Below are positions 54,576 through 64,000 of a stretch of DNA of 64,000 bases, piece by piece. Source of the DNA: Liolophura sinensis (taxonomy: Eukaryota; Mollusca; Polyplacophora; Chitonida; Chitonidae). Position 1 is the stretch's first letter. Each line of letters opens with the position of its first letter. Where the stretch lies: contig NC_088296.1 of NCBI RefSeq assembly GCF_032854445.1, forward strand, positions 18,465,485-18,529,484, read 5' to 3'. The notes under the pieces are model-generated. The model saw only the letters and a program-made list of their open reading frames with translations, was not told the DNA's origin and did not search any database. Position numbers and translations under genes: made by a program.

Positions 54576-55789
54576 TTTATTTCCTTGTAAGTTTCCTTCA
54601 TATGCTTGAGAAAGAATAGTCCTGTACATGTATGTTCACTACAGTTATGACAGTTTCGGCGGCGTGTCAACTTTATCCTTTAGCAGTCTGCTTGTCTCGA
54701 TGATCATGTCACTGACATGTATGAGAATTACTAGCAAAAAAAAAAAAAAAAATTGATCAGCTTTTGTGGTCAAAAGCCACTAAATCAGTTCTGCAACATT
54801 TTAAACGAGAACAAATGCTACATATGTAAGTGCGTAAGTTATATTCGGGTTTTGTCGCCTTTACAGGTTGGTTTCATGTTAAGGTGGGGCAATGAACTTC
54901 GAGACTCACAGGGTGCAAAGAAATAATGGTGAGGCCACAGAAACTGTGGCGTTCATATTTGTCAGGGATAGAAATTAGAAGTAAAGCCAGGAGGGCAATT
55001 GTCCTGTTGATCCCTAAAAGTTACCGGACATTTTTGCAGCTCACAGGACAAATTTCTCCACACTAAACTGTTGGCCGATATATGATTAAATGCACTGTAT
55101 ACTTGGTTTTTAATGGTACCTGTTTGAGTAACTGACCAGGTTTAGTTATCTTCAGTCACCATAATTTTTAACACGTGGTGCAATACATTGCTTCCAGTCA
55201 GCCTTGAAATATCGTCGCATCGCTGACGTTGTTGTTGGATTAGCTTCATTGCTTGGGTCGGTTATTGACCATTTAGTTGATTGCTTGGGAAACCTTAATT
55301 TAAGTAGGCTGGTCATTTTGAGCGATCAATATTTTTTGTTTCCCTGCAAATGACTACCATGTTTCTAGATTCACACTCCGGTCCCCTTGAATTTCACGTT
55401 GCGATATGCACCTTGCGTCTCTTTGCTCAGTGAAAACCCATGGGAACAGGGTAACCTATTTTCCTAATAACGTATGTCTTGTACAGGAAATCTGGCACAC
55501 TTCATGCAAATGCGAATTTCCGCCGAAACAATGTTTTGAAGTAATGTGATTTTTTCTTATGAATAAAAAGCGTCGCTATGAATCCACTCGAACACCAGTT
55601 TGGGAAACTGATCAAAGTAGCAAAATTTCATGTGAATGCAAATTTTCATCACCAGATATTCAACCGGACATTTATCTGTGCTGCTCATAAATTTTGATGA
55701 AGAAGTCTGATAAATCAGTGATTTTTTCGAACCTGGTTTGTGCAGGTCTGTACTTTTCACTGAAGATACAAAATAAGTGTTGACTGCTT
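54576..55789. other. Intergenic, no gene recognised
   Basis: AT-rich sequence between the arms of an inverted repeat; no coding evidence. Confidence 0.45.
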
Positions 55790-56085
55790 CTGCATCAGCC
55801 TTAAAGTCAGGAGACCCTCGCTTGGCACTCAGCACTGAGAGGTTAGAGCAAGGAAACGTGACTGGTTGGCCCAGTGTCAGTATAATGTGACTGGGTGGGG
55901 TGTCATCTCTGTTGTCTGCGGCCTGATACTTCAGTGGCGGCAGCACTTTTGCGTCATGGACTCACCCTGCCACAAGAAAACACATTAAATGTGCACACAT
56001 CTAATGACTCCTCATCATCATATGACTGAAAAATTATTAAGTGCAACATTAAACTCCAAGCATTCATTCATTCATTCATTCAAAA
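55790..56085 (+). mobile_element. SINE-C copy with (CATT)n tail
   Basis: CTTGGCACTCAGCACTGAGA, CAGTATAATGTGACTGGG, ATCATATGACTGAAAAATTA, GTGCAACATTAAACTCCAAG and a CATTCATTC tail. The last 70 bp resemble the 3' end of SINE-B. Confidence 0.75.
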
Positions 56086-56089
56086 TAAT

Positions 56090-56240
56090 TGCCTGAGGTG
56101 AAAGGCAGCAGAACTCTGTTGCTCTCCAAGAAAAGTAAATATAAGGATTTTAATGTACTGGAGTGTAAGCAAAGATAGAGATATTGAGAGCTACATGTAT
56201 TAGTGCGACCCAGCATCTGGGCATTTGTCGTTTTACTTGC
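56090..56240 (-). repeat. Inverted repeat arm, partner at 54440-54575
   Basis: Complement of the 54440 arm with some divergence. The two arms flank the SINE-C at 55790 and about 1.2 kb of other sequence. Confidence 0.75.
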
Positions 56241-56469
56241 ACCAACACACCTCACGCACGATGTTGAAAACAGTGTCAAAACAACATGCGAGTTAATAGA
56301 AAAACTCTGCTTCAAAACCTCATAAATCCAAAACCATGTTGTGTTGCCTTTTCCAGTTATATGCTTTCCACATTGCTCTGTTGTCTTGCATAATAGTACA
56401 TATATTTTTTCTGGTTATTATCAGCCGTTCTTTTCAGAATATTTTCCAATGTTGTTTATTTCCCTGTAC

Positions 56470-56775
56470 CTTCCAGGGGTTCATAGAAGTTGTTTTTCCA
56501 TGTTCCGACCACCGCTTTCTGGGTGAAATTGAAATTTTTCTTTCAACTGAAACTGAGATTTTTATTGTTTTGATGGACCATTTGGGGTACTGAAGTTGAA
56601 TATTTTGGTACATTACTATCGTTCATTGATTAAAGTAATTATCACTGCGTATATATGAACTCAAGCTGGCTTTCTAGTTGATAGTGCAAACTGATAATCA
56701 ACACACATAGCAATTATTATATGTCACAATACCAGTCCGGTGAACTGTGAATGAAGACTTGCGCAGGTTCCTTAT
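56470..56775 (+). repeat. About 300-bp inverted repeat arm, partner at 59583-59915
   Basis: CCAGGGGTTCATAGAAG, GAAATTTTTCTTTCAACTG, GTTTTGATGGACCATTTG, TTCATTGATTAAAGTAATTA, GAACTCAAGCTGGCTTTCTA and ATACCAGTCCGGTGAACTG are all found inverted at 59583-59915. The arms are clearly diverged, so they are old copies of one repeat family. Confidence 0.8.
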
Positions 56776-57649
56776 CACTTAAAACTGGACTGCAGTTATA
56801 AATATTGTGTTTGTCAAAACTATAATGGTGTTGTGATTCTGATGTTACAAGTTTATCTGATGCTGTCCAGAGTTATTCCCCTTTATATTTAAGTAGCCAG
56901 TGTGTATAAAATTAAGGGTACATCCAGGTGAATTCAGTGGTAACTTGAAGTATTAGTGACATATGGAGTTATCATGGTTTATTATGTGTTTCTACGATGC
57001 CATCCAGTGTTATTCATTAATGTTTGCCAGTCACTAAAGTTTTTTTTCTCACTGTTTTTTTTTTTCAAAAGTGTCCCAATAAAACATCATATAAGTTATT
57101 ATGGGTGAACTTTTGGGACTAGTGACTGTGAACACGGAGAACATTCTAGCAAAGCCTGTTTCTCAGGCTAATGCAGAATGGGTATGTGATCAAATTCTAG
57201 GTTGAACACATTTGTTAGCTGAAAAGACCAAATTCTAGCGCAAATGTATTCTTTAAACATTAGTCAATCAATCAATCAATTCCTTGTCCGCATCAGAGAA
57301 AACCATCTTGATTCAGCAAAACTTGAGCCTGTCTGGCACAAGGGTTTCTCTGACACTAGAGCCAGACAATTTTTCCAGACGAAACTTGATTGATGCGGGT
57401 CACACAGGTGCAGCGCACGCTTTACTCACAAGACCTGGCAGGTGATGCAATGTGGGTCACCGGAACGTGCGTTTTTGACGCTGTGTTTTCATTTTAACCC
57501 TGTGTACAGACTGCTGAAGCTATGACTTTGAAAATTGGTCAGTGTATTAACAAAATCCTGCCATTTGAATGTCTAAAGTTTGAAAGGGTTTGGACAAAGG
57601 ATAATGGAGCAATCCAGCATCAAAGTACGGCCCATTTCTTTATGCCCAC
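56776..57649. other. Intergenic, no gene recognised
   Basis: Contains a CAAT microsatellite near 57268-57282 and a small imperfect duplication around 57290-57405 (CAGAGAAAACC/TTTCTCTGACA, GCCTGTCTGGCAC/GAGCCAGACAA in inverted form). No gene. Confidence 0.45.
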
Positions 57650-57910
57650 CTGATATGTACCAAAGGGTGGTCCCAAATACCCACCTATAGTAGCCTAATG
57701 AATTACACGTTGTATGCTACCGATGCATCATTAGGCAAATACCCATCACACAAAATCATTTTCAAGTGTCTTTCTCTCTCTCTAAAGAAAAATCAAAAAA
57801 ACATATTCAAAACCACATTCACAACTAACTTTTTGTATTCTTTCATCTAAACTTCATGTATATACTTCATATATACTAATGTTTTATGTTTTCTCCACCT
57901 TGAAGGTGTG
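57650..57910. mobile_element. MITE half copy
   Basis: GGTGGTCCCAAATACCCACC, AATCATTTTCAAGTGTCTTT and TTTATGTTTTCTCCACCTTG resemble an end of the 32209-32796 MITE. The TTAA border is not preserved. Confidence 0.6.
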
Positions 57911-58077
57911 ATAACATGTACTAGAGGAGAAAACTAAAGAGTTTTATCGGCTTTCCATTGATTTCGTTGCTGAAGGTTGCAGGTATCTTTTCCTATGAAT
58001 TTTAGAGTTCATTTTCTGCTCTACATGTGTATGTATCCCACTGTACTGTTTGTGTTTTTCTGTTTATTATATTTATC

Positions 58078-58320
58078 GGGGGCCTGCGTGGCTCAGCTGA
58101 TTAGCGCCGTTGAGCGTCTCACCAATGTGGTCGCTGTGAGTTCAAGTCCAGCTCATTCCTCTCCGACCGTATGTGGAAGGTTTGTCAGCAACCTGTGGAT
58201 GGTCGTGGGTTGCCCTGGGCTCTGCCCGGTTTCCTCCCACCATAATGCTGGCCGCCGTTGTATAAGTGAAGTATTCTTGAGTACGGCGTGAAACACCAGT
58301 CAAATAAATAAATAAATAAA
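58078..58320 (+). mobile_element. SINE-A copy, full length with tRNA head
   Basis: Starts GGGGGCCTGCGTGGCTCAGC, an A-box-like head, then GTGAGTTCAAGTCCAGCTC as B box, the common body and an (AAAT)n tail. TATTTATC before and after it may be a short target duplication. A good reference for the family. Confidence 0.9.
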
Positions 58321-59582
58321 CATGTATTTATCCATTCTCACTCCTTCCGAAAAAAAAAAAAGTCAACGAAAGTCTGACTTGATTTACCAAGGCCATATCT
58401 AGCATGTCTAGAACCATTTTAGTTCCACAAAATGTTTGAACTACCAAACAACATTGAAACTTTATTAAAACAAACAAGGAAACGCACCAAAACTTGATGG
58501 TGATTTTGACCCTTATTAAGTATTTACAAATTACCAATAACAAGTTATGATTTCCTGCAAATTTCTTTTGTCCCCAGACTTGCTGGAAAATATTATTTTA
58601 AGCATTTTATAAAATCTTTATGCAAATTACTATGTCACTTATAATGTTTGTGATCAGAATCTGCAATTATTTTCTAGATATGACCCAATTGTCCACAAGA
58701 CAATATATATACATGTATACGTAGATATAACACAGAGTACAGGAACCACAAAGTAATGTATTTCACTTAACGTTTAGCATTTTTCAAGCGATACGTTTGG
58801 CTTGATTTTTATTGATTTATCAACCATATAGGTTCCCTTGAAGTGAAGAGTTTTTGTGTGTGAAAGATGGTTAATGTTTTGGCAGCAAAAGTATAATTTT
58901 AAGGTTTTTACGTACATGTAATTGTGAGAGAGGATTTTGACATACCAACCACAGAGGTTCATAGGAGTCGTCGGGACGAGCCGGTATTTGGTTCGTCGAT
59001 TAAATGAAAAGGCTCAGTAACTGGTTATATTCATTCAATTTGAGGTTGTTGTTTTTTTTCTGAAAGAAATATTGAAAGTTCAAAGATCCGCAAGGCAACC
59101 TGTTCGCGTTATGAGTTATTTCCCTTTTATCTCCATGATCCTCTGCATTGATTTGATTTAAAAAGGCAATTTTTGGAAGTGGATGGGCATATGAAATCAA
59201 ACGTGGTAAATAGTAAGCTTCTTAAGTCTCTGCCAAATCGGTCTTCACGAATAATTTGGCGTACTTTGGCTTCCGATCGCTCTGTTTTTGATCGCACGTG
59301 GTCTGACTGGTTTCCTCCCCGTGATGTCAGGTGGCGCTGATATCTTGAACTCCTTTCAACGGCAGCACGCAGGTTACATCCGGGTTTCGTTTTCGGGAAT
59401 CAGAAGTGTGATAAATGGATTTCTAACATCCTTTTACAGAGTCAAGAGTGGCAACAACATGTTCCATAAGCCATTAATGCATGACCATTCTGTCTTGATT
59501 CATAACTATTGAATATTTTTTGAAAGTGGTATCAAGACCAGTTGCTCACGTATTGAATTTCAGTCAGTCTAGACTGATACTC
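58321..59582. other. Intergenic, no gene recognised
   Basis: AT-rich; short chance frames only. No supported feature. Confidence 0.45.
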
Positions 59583-59915
59583 TAGGTTGTTAGCTTTCTG
59601 CATAGGTCTTTCTTCACAGTTTACTGGACTGGTATCCTGGAATACAGTAACTGCTGCATGCGTTGGTTATTGGTTTGCAGTATCAGCTAGGAAGCCAGCT
59701 TGAGTTCATGTATAGGCAGTGATAATTACTTTAATCAATGAAGGATAGTAAAGTACAAAAATTAAAAATTTTTGTATCTCAAATTGTCCATCAAAACAAA
59801 CCAGGAAAAAAAGAAATTCAATTTCGGTTGAAAGAAAAACTCAGTTTTACCAAGAAAGTGGTGGTGGGTACCTGGAAAGTGATTTCTTTGAACCCCTGCA
59901 AACTTAAATACATGT
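59583..59915 (-). repeat. About 300-bp inverted repeat arm, partner at 56470-56775
   Basis: Inverted counterpart of the 56470 arm. It ends about 240 bp upstream of the RNF180 start codon, so it may lie in the RNF180 promoter or leader intron. Confidence 0.8.
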
Positions 59916-60157
59916 ATGTAGGTGAAATACAGCGGGTACTATCCCACAGTAGGTCAGTGTTTGGCTTCTACATGTACATGTAATGCTACATAAACTGTTC
60001 TTGTTTATTTTCAGGTCAGCAAATCCACCAGTCTGTCCCCCCCCCCCCACCACTCCCCTCTCCGAGTCATTGTGATAAAATATTCCTGAAGTGAATCACT
60101 AGATTACATGTACAGTGGTGATGAGACGGAGAGGTCAACTGAGTTTTAAGGTCAGAC

Positions 60158-63100
60158 ATGACGTCCTGGGTGTACAAGTGTAGACGGTGTCGCTGTGCCC
60201 TGTTAACAGATCGGTCCCTGCTTACCTCCCATGAGGAGCCGTTGACTGGGGCAGGAGAGTCTGCATTGACAGGTAAGTCCATACCAGTTTGACGGGGTAA
60301 GAAACTATATCAGCGGGGAGTGATAACAGAACCTTACTGTTTTATTAAAAGGAACATGTATTGCAAATCTTCAAACCCTAACGGACTTTTGGGACAATAC
60401 ATTTGTCAGATAACAGAGTTAAGATCCCAGCTAACTGTACACAGACAACAGATTTTCAGTGAAAAACACTGTTTTCTTCCTGTTAGTCAAAACCAAGCTT
60501 TGTTAGATGTTAAAGAAACTCTGTTTATTAATAAACTGTATTAACCTGGTCTGAATGGAAGCCATTGGCCAAAGGTCTTGAGCATTTGACCACACTGGTG
60601 TATTAATTAACCATGCATTGTTGTACATTGTTTAAGAATATAATGTTTGATGTGCATAATGAACTGTTTAATGTGCATAATGAACTGTATTATATTGTTT
60701 GGTTTTACACCAATTTATAAAGATAACTATTATTATAATTTTTGATATCTCTTTGTGTATAGCTGTTCAGAACACTTTCACATGTCCGTACTTGAAAATT
60801 TGTTGTCCCAGTGACCTTTTACATCCTGGAAACATGCCAATTTATAAAGCCTGTCAAACTGTTACACTTCATTCCTTGAAACTGCAGTGTGAATACAAAG
60901 ATGTAGAAAGTTGAGAAGGCTAACTTGTTGTTTTATTTTATCATTTCTCCATTTAAGAAAAATCTTACTTTTATACCTATATGTACGTGTATAGTTTTTG
61001 CAGTACAACTGAATGAACTGGGCATAGTCTCATTGTAATTGTCCAACCTTTTTTCCAACTTTGCAAGGTGTTTATTCAGGCATATTGTGAAGGCATTATG
61101 CTTTGTTGACTGATAAAATTATGCTTTGTGTGAAGCCCTGCTATTGACCAAGTTTTGTCTCCAAAATCACATTAAAATATGCATAAATTGCATTGAAAGT
61201 TGCTCTTTCGTGTGTGAAAAGATTGGAGAATTAGGGTTATTGCTCTGAGGGGCTATATTATTGTGCTAACAGGAAAACGTGTCCAAGTAGTCTTATAGGT
61301 ATCACCAGAGGAACGCTTCACTTCACAATTTAAACCAATGACAAATGATATTAGGGGGCCTCCGTGGCTCGGTTAGCGCACTAGCACAGCGTAATGACCC
61401 AGGAGCCTCTCACCAATGCCGTCGCTGTGAGTTTAAGTCCAGCTCATGCTGGTTTCCTCTCCGGCCGTATGTGGGAAGGTCTGCCAGCAACCTGCGGATG
61501 GTTGTGTCTGGTTTGTCTCTGCCTGGTTTCATGCCACCAAAATGCTGGCTGTCGTGGTTTAAGTGAAATATTCTTGAGTACGGCGTAAAAACACCAACCA
61601 AATAAATAAATAAATAAATCAAATGATATTACAGCTGGAATAAACCAATGACAAATGATATTACAAACTGGAATAAACCAATGACAAATGATTTTACAAA
61701 CTGGAATAAACCAATAACAAATGATATTACAAACTGGAATAAACCAATAACAAATGATCTTACAAACTGGAATAAACCAATAACAAATGATCTTACAAAC
61801 TGGAATAAACCAATGACAAATGACATTACAAACTGGAATAAACTAATGACAAATGATATTACAAAGTGGAATACTGAACTTGCATGACTTTTATAAGCAC
61901 TGACTGCACTTAAAACATATGATTTGTCATAAAATGACCTGGAATTAAAGCCGTCAACTTCTGTAGAGTCTATGTACATGTAGTTTATCCACATAACTCT
62001 AGGTTATCATCAGATGTAAATCATATCTTTTATGTCTAGTGTCTTATCTGGTACTGCATTTAACCAGTTTATTATACTGAGGATGATAAGGGGATTGAGT
62101 GCTGTGAAGTGAACTCACAGCTTTTTTTTTCAATACAGGTACAGCATATGTTCTGTATGTGGGAAGGTCTGTCATCAACCTCTGGATGGTCATGGGTTTC
62201 CCCCCGGGCTCTCCCCGGTTTCCTCCCACCATAATGCTGGCCGCCGTCATATAAGTGAAATATTCTTGAGTAGGGCGTGAAACACCAGTCAAATAAATAA
62301 AAGCATGTGCTTTCATCGTACACGCACATGTATTTCACCTTTTCAGTAAGTTACCAAGTGATGCAGTTTTCTTTATTCTGATTATTTCACCCACCTTATA
62401 GCTATTTGTGCCATTTGATTAATTTCTTATCAGATACACTTATGTTTTGGCATTAAAAGAATCGTTTTAAAACTTTTTTATGCTTCTAAGAGAGCAATTT
62501 TACAAACCAGACTTACCGTAAAATGCAGTATTTGTCTCCATATAAAGTCAGAGAACGGATGATACAAAATTTGCAATTTTACTTGAAATGATATCGAACT
62601 GTTAAAGACTAGAAAAAGTGTAAAACTCTCTGATTGCATTTAATTGTTTGAAGAAAAAAAATGAAAATATGTGATTGAAGATGTTTCTTGATGTGCATGT
62701 GATTTTCTGTTTTACTTTTTGATCTGTAAGTTCTGGGACTTTGTATTTATAAGCAGGAAGTAATCAGTGTTTTGTGTTTTCTGATTGTGCAGACTGTGAC
62801 AGAAAATCCACGGTCTGGTATGTATCCACCGAAGACTCCTGTCCAGACTGGGTGACCAGGTGCTTGAACAAAGGAGAGTGGTGTAAAGGGAAGCTACTGT
62901 GTCCAAAGTGCCGTGGCAGACTAGGATCATTCGACTTCACTTCCTCTCAGAGGTGTCACTGCGGTGCAGAAATATGCCCTCCAATACACATCAACAAAAA
63001 CAGGGTCGACTGTTTCTCCGAGAAACTGGATGTGGGAATGAAAATAACTGACTGGGAAGCGGAGAATACTGAAGTGGAAATGACGAACAGATGCGGCAGT

Positions 63101-63802
63101 GGAGAAGCAAGGATGGCTGCAGTTAGAGTTGTCTCCCCTTATGAACCTTGCGCTTATGTTGCAGCAGACAGAGCTCAAAGCACAGAACGTACGCAGCATT
63201 GTGATGGAGGAACAGTGAGAAAGCTGTGCAGTAGCAAATGTAACGAAAGGCCAGACGTGAACAGTGTTGGTAGAGACGTTAGTATATCGGGTGGCAACGA
63301 AAGTAGAAACTGTACACATTGGCCTAATTTACGGGAAAACCCCAGTCATAATACTCAACCGGACACAAATTGTGACCAATCAGCATGTAATTTAGCGAAA
63401 TCTCAAGAGAAAGCCGTGGATCAGGTGGACCAGTTGTGGATGCACAGTCCGTCGACGGGTGTAGGCAAGGAAGCGCATTCGCAGAGGTTCTCATCCAAGC
63501 GCAGGCCTCGACACAAACGCGTCGCAAGTGACTGCAGCTGGCTGCGTGATAAACAGTGTTTAGACTTTGCAACGACAACCACCACACCTCCGCCCAACAA
63601 TCTGCCTCGCAGTACCAATAGCTGTGACAATCTCAACTCTATCTCTGTAGGGGCGGAGGATGGTCAGTCTCGTCAACATGGTAACCGCAGTGTCCCGATT
63701 TCGACAAGCCTACTGGGGAAGCGATACGGCCATAGGAGAGCCCAGTCAATGACCGTCACCAGTAACAGGTTTGAATTCCTGCAGGAGGATGTTGAGTCTC
63801 AG
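60158..63802 (+). CDS. RNF180: RNF180/Rines-type E3 ubiquitin ligase, first two coding exons
   Basis: Exon 1, 60158-60272, ends CAG/GTAAGT in phase 1. Exon 2, 62793-63802, begins after GATTGTGCAG and ends TCTCAG/GTACAG in phase 0; D39 spans the junction. These 375 codons cover the N-terminal part. Residues 8-13 (CRRCRC) give a first C-x-x-C. Residues 55-90 contain CPDWV, KGEWCKGKLLCPKCRGRLGS, then CHCG at 93-96. This C-P-x-W-I/V, W-x-x-G-K-L-x-C-P-x-C-x-x-R-L-G pattern is the hallmark of the RNF180 N-terminal region. A later basic stretch with HRRAQSM (about 352-358) resembles the conserved RSHSLD-type element. In vertebrates RNF180 is an ER-membrane RING ligase acting on monoamine oxidase A and other targets. 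The RING and C-terminal anchor must lie beyond the window. ATG chosen because it directly precedes the first C-x-x-C. Confidence 0.85.
60283..61344 (+). other. RNF180 intron, unique part
   Basis: First part of the 2520-bp intron between the two coding exons; AT-rich, no other gene seen. Confidence 0.6.
61355..61618 (+). mobile_element. SINE-A copy, full length, in RNF180 intron
   Basis: Starts GGGGGCCTCCGTGGCTCGG, B box GTGAGTTTAAGTCCAGCTC, body, (AAAT)n tail. It is flanked by CAAATGATATTA on both sides (61342-61353 and from about 61619). These flanks are also part of the 33-bp tandem repeat into which it inserted. Confidence 0.9.
61619..61873 (+). repeat. 33-bp tandem repeat, about 7 units, in RNF180 intron
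   Basis: Unit AAACCAATGACAAATGATAT TACAAACTGGAAT. One further half unit lies at 61332-61354, left of the SINE, so the SINE split the array. The TNDITNWNKP and FVIGLFQFV frames are by-products. Confidence 0.92.
62150..62302 (+). mobile_element. SINE-A copy, 5'-truncated, in RNF180 intron
   Basis: Starts near TATGTGGGAAGGTCTGTC, continues GGTTTCCTCCCACCATAATG and GCCGCCGTCATATAAGTG, and ends in AAATAAATAAA. Confidence 0.85.
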
Positions 63803-64000
63803 GTACAGTTAGGTTTTGGCCTATAGCGTCGTGAAATTTTATTTAATGATTTACTGCCATAAGCAAGAATGTTTACATATGTACATGTATATGCCTATCG
63901 TGATGGGTGGTACATTGGTATGGCGTTGTCAGAGAGTGTGACTGTCGCCACTCCATACAACTATAACCGATTTATATGCATGTAGACATATCAAATTTCT
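63803..64000 (+). other. Start of RNF180 intron 2
   Basis: Follows the GTACAG donor. The frame would run on only seven more codons to a stop at 63824, which supports splicing here. No other feature. Confidence 0.55.

Noticed and set aside
63324..63636. Minus-strand frames opposite RNF180 exon 2
   Set aside because: Shadows of the real plus-strand coding exon.

Overview
The window is animal (eukaryotic) DNA, most likely from a lophotrochozoan and probably a mollusc. The genes have GT-AG introns. Intergenic and intronic DNA is full of tRNA-derived SINEs, LINE remains, MITEs, minisatellites and microsatellites. One gene encodes a soluble acetylcholine-binding-protein (AChBP) type protein, a family best known from molluscs and annelids. 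There is no operon, ribosome binding site, CRISPR array or other prokaryotic feature. Most open frames are chance products of repeats.

Three genes can be supported by joining exons whose reading phases agree. (1) On the minus strand, 20340 to 15580, a five-exon gene encodes a complete 245-residue secreted AChBP-like protein: signal peptide, Cys-loop ligand-binding fold, no membrane segments, no vicinal cysteine pair in loop C. A decayed second copy of its last exon and 3' flank lies inside intron 3, so the locus has been tandemly duplicated and rearranged. (2) On the plus strand, 35633 to 46887, a three-exon gene encodes a 439-residue major facilitator superfamily transporter. Its second intron is 9 kb and holds a MITE, many SINEs, LINE ORF1 and ORF2 remnants and a 212-bp near-perfect inverted repeat. 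(3) On the plus strand from 60158, the first two coding exons of an RNF180/Rines-type RING ubiquitin ligase are present; the RING exons would lie beyond the right edge. A possible last coding exon of an unidentified minus-strand gene is at 24622-24545.

Layout: 1-6.2 kb sparse repeats and no recognised gene; 6.25-11.6 kb a 36-bp minisatellite followed by a 4.6-kb satellite of 52-bp units; 11.7-14.6 kb SINEs and a Penelope-type fragment; 15.4-20.4 kb the AChBP-like locus with a GC-rich insertion in intron 4; 20.7-27 kb SINEs and local duplications; 27.2-29.5 kb two coding-like minisatellites (27 and 33 bp); 30-35.5 kb SINEs, a TTAA-bounded MITE and a 131-bp tandem repeat just upstream of the transporter; 35.6-46.9 kb the transporter; 47-60 kb SINEs and inverted repeats; 60.1 kb to the end RNF180.

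The three genes show no functional link beyond adjacency. The most noteworthy signals are the AChBP-like gene with its altered ligand site and exon relic, a SINE subfamily that repeatedly starts at the same internal point with target-site duplications, the 212-bp inverted repeat, and the minisatellites that stay open in several frames. All assignments come from reading the sequence and from remembered family features; no search was run. For brevity the SINE families are called A, B, C and E, and one short repeat family is called D.
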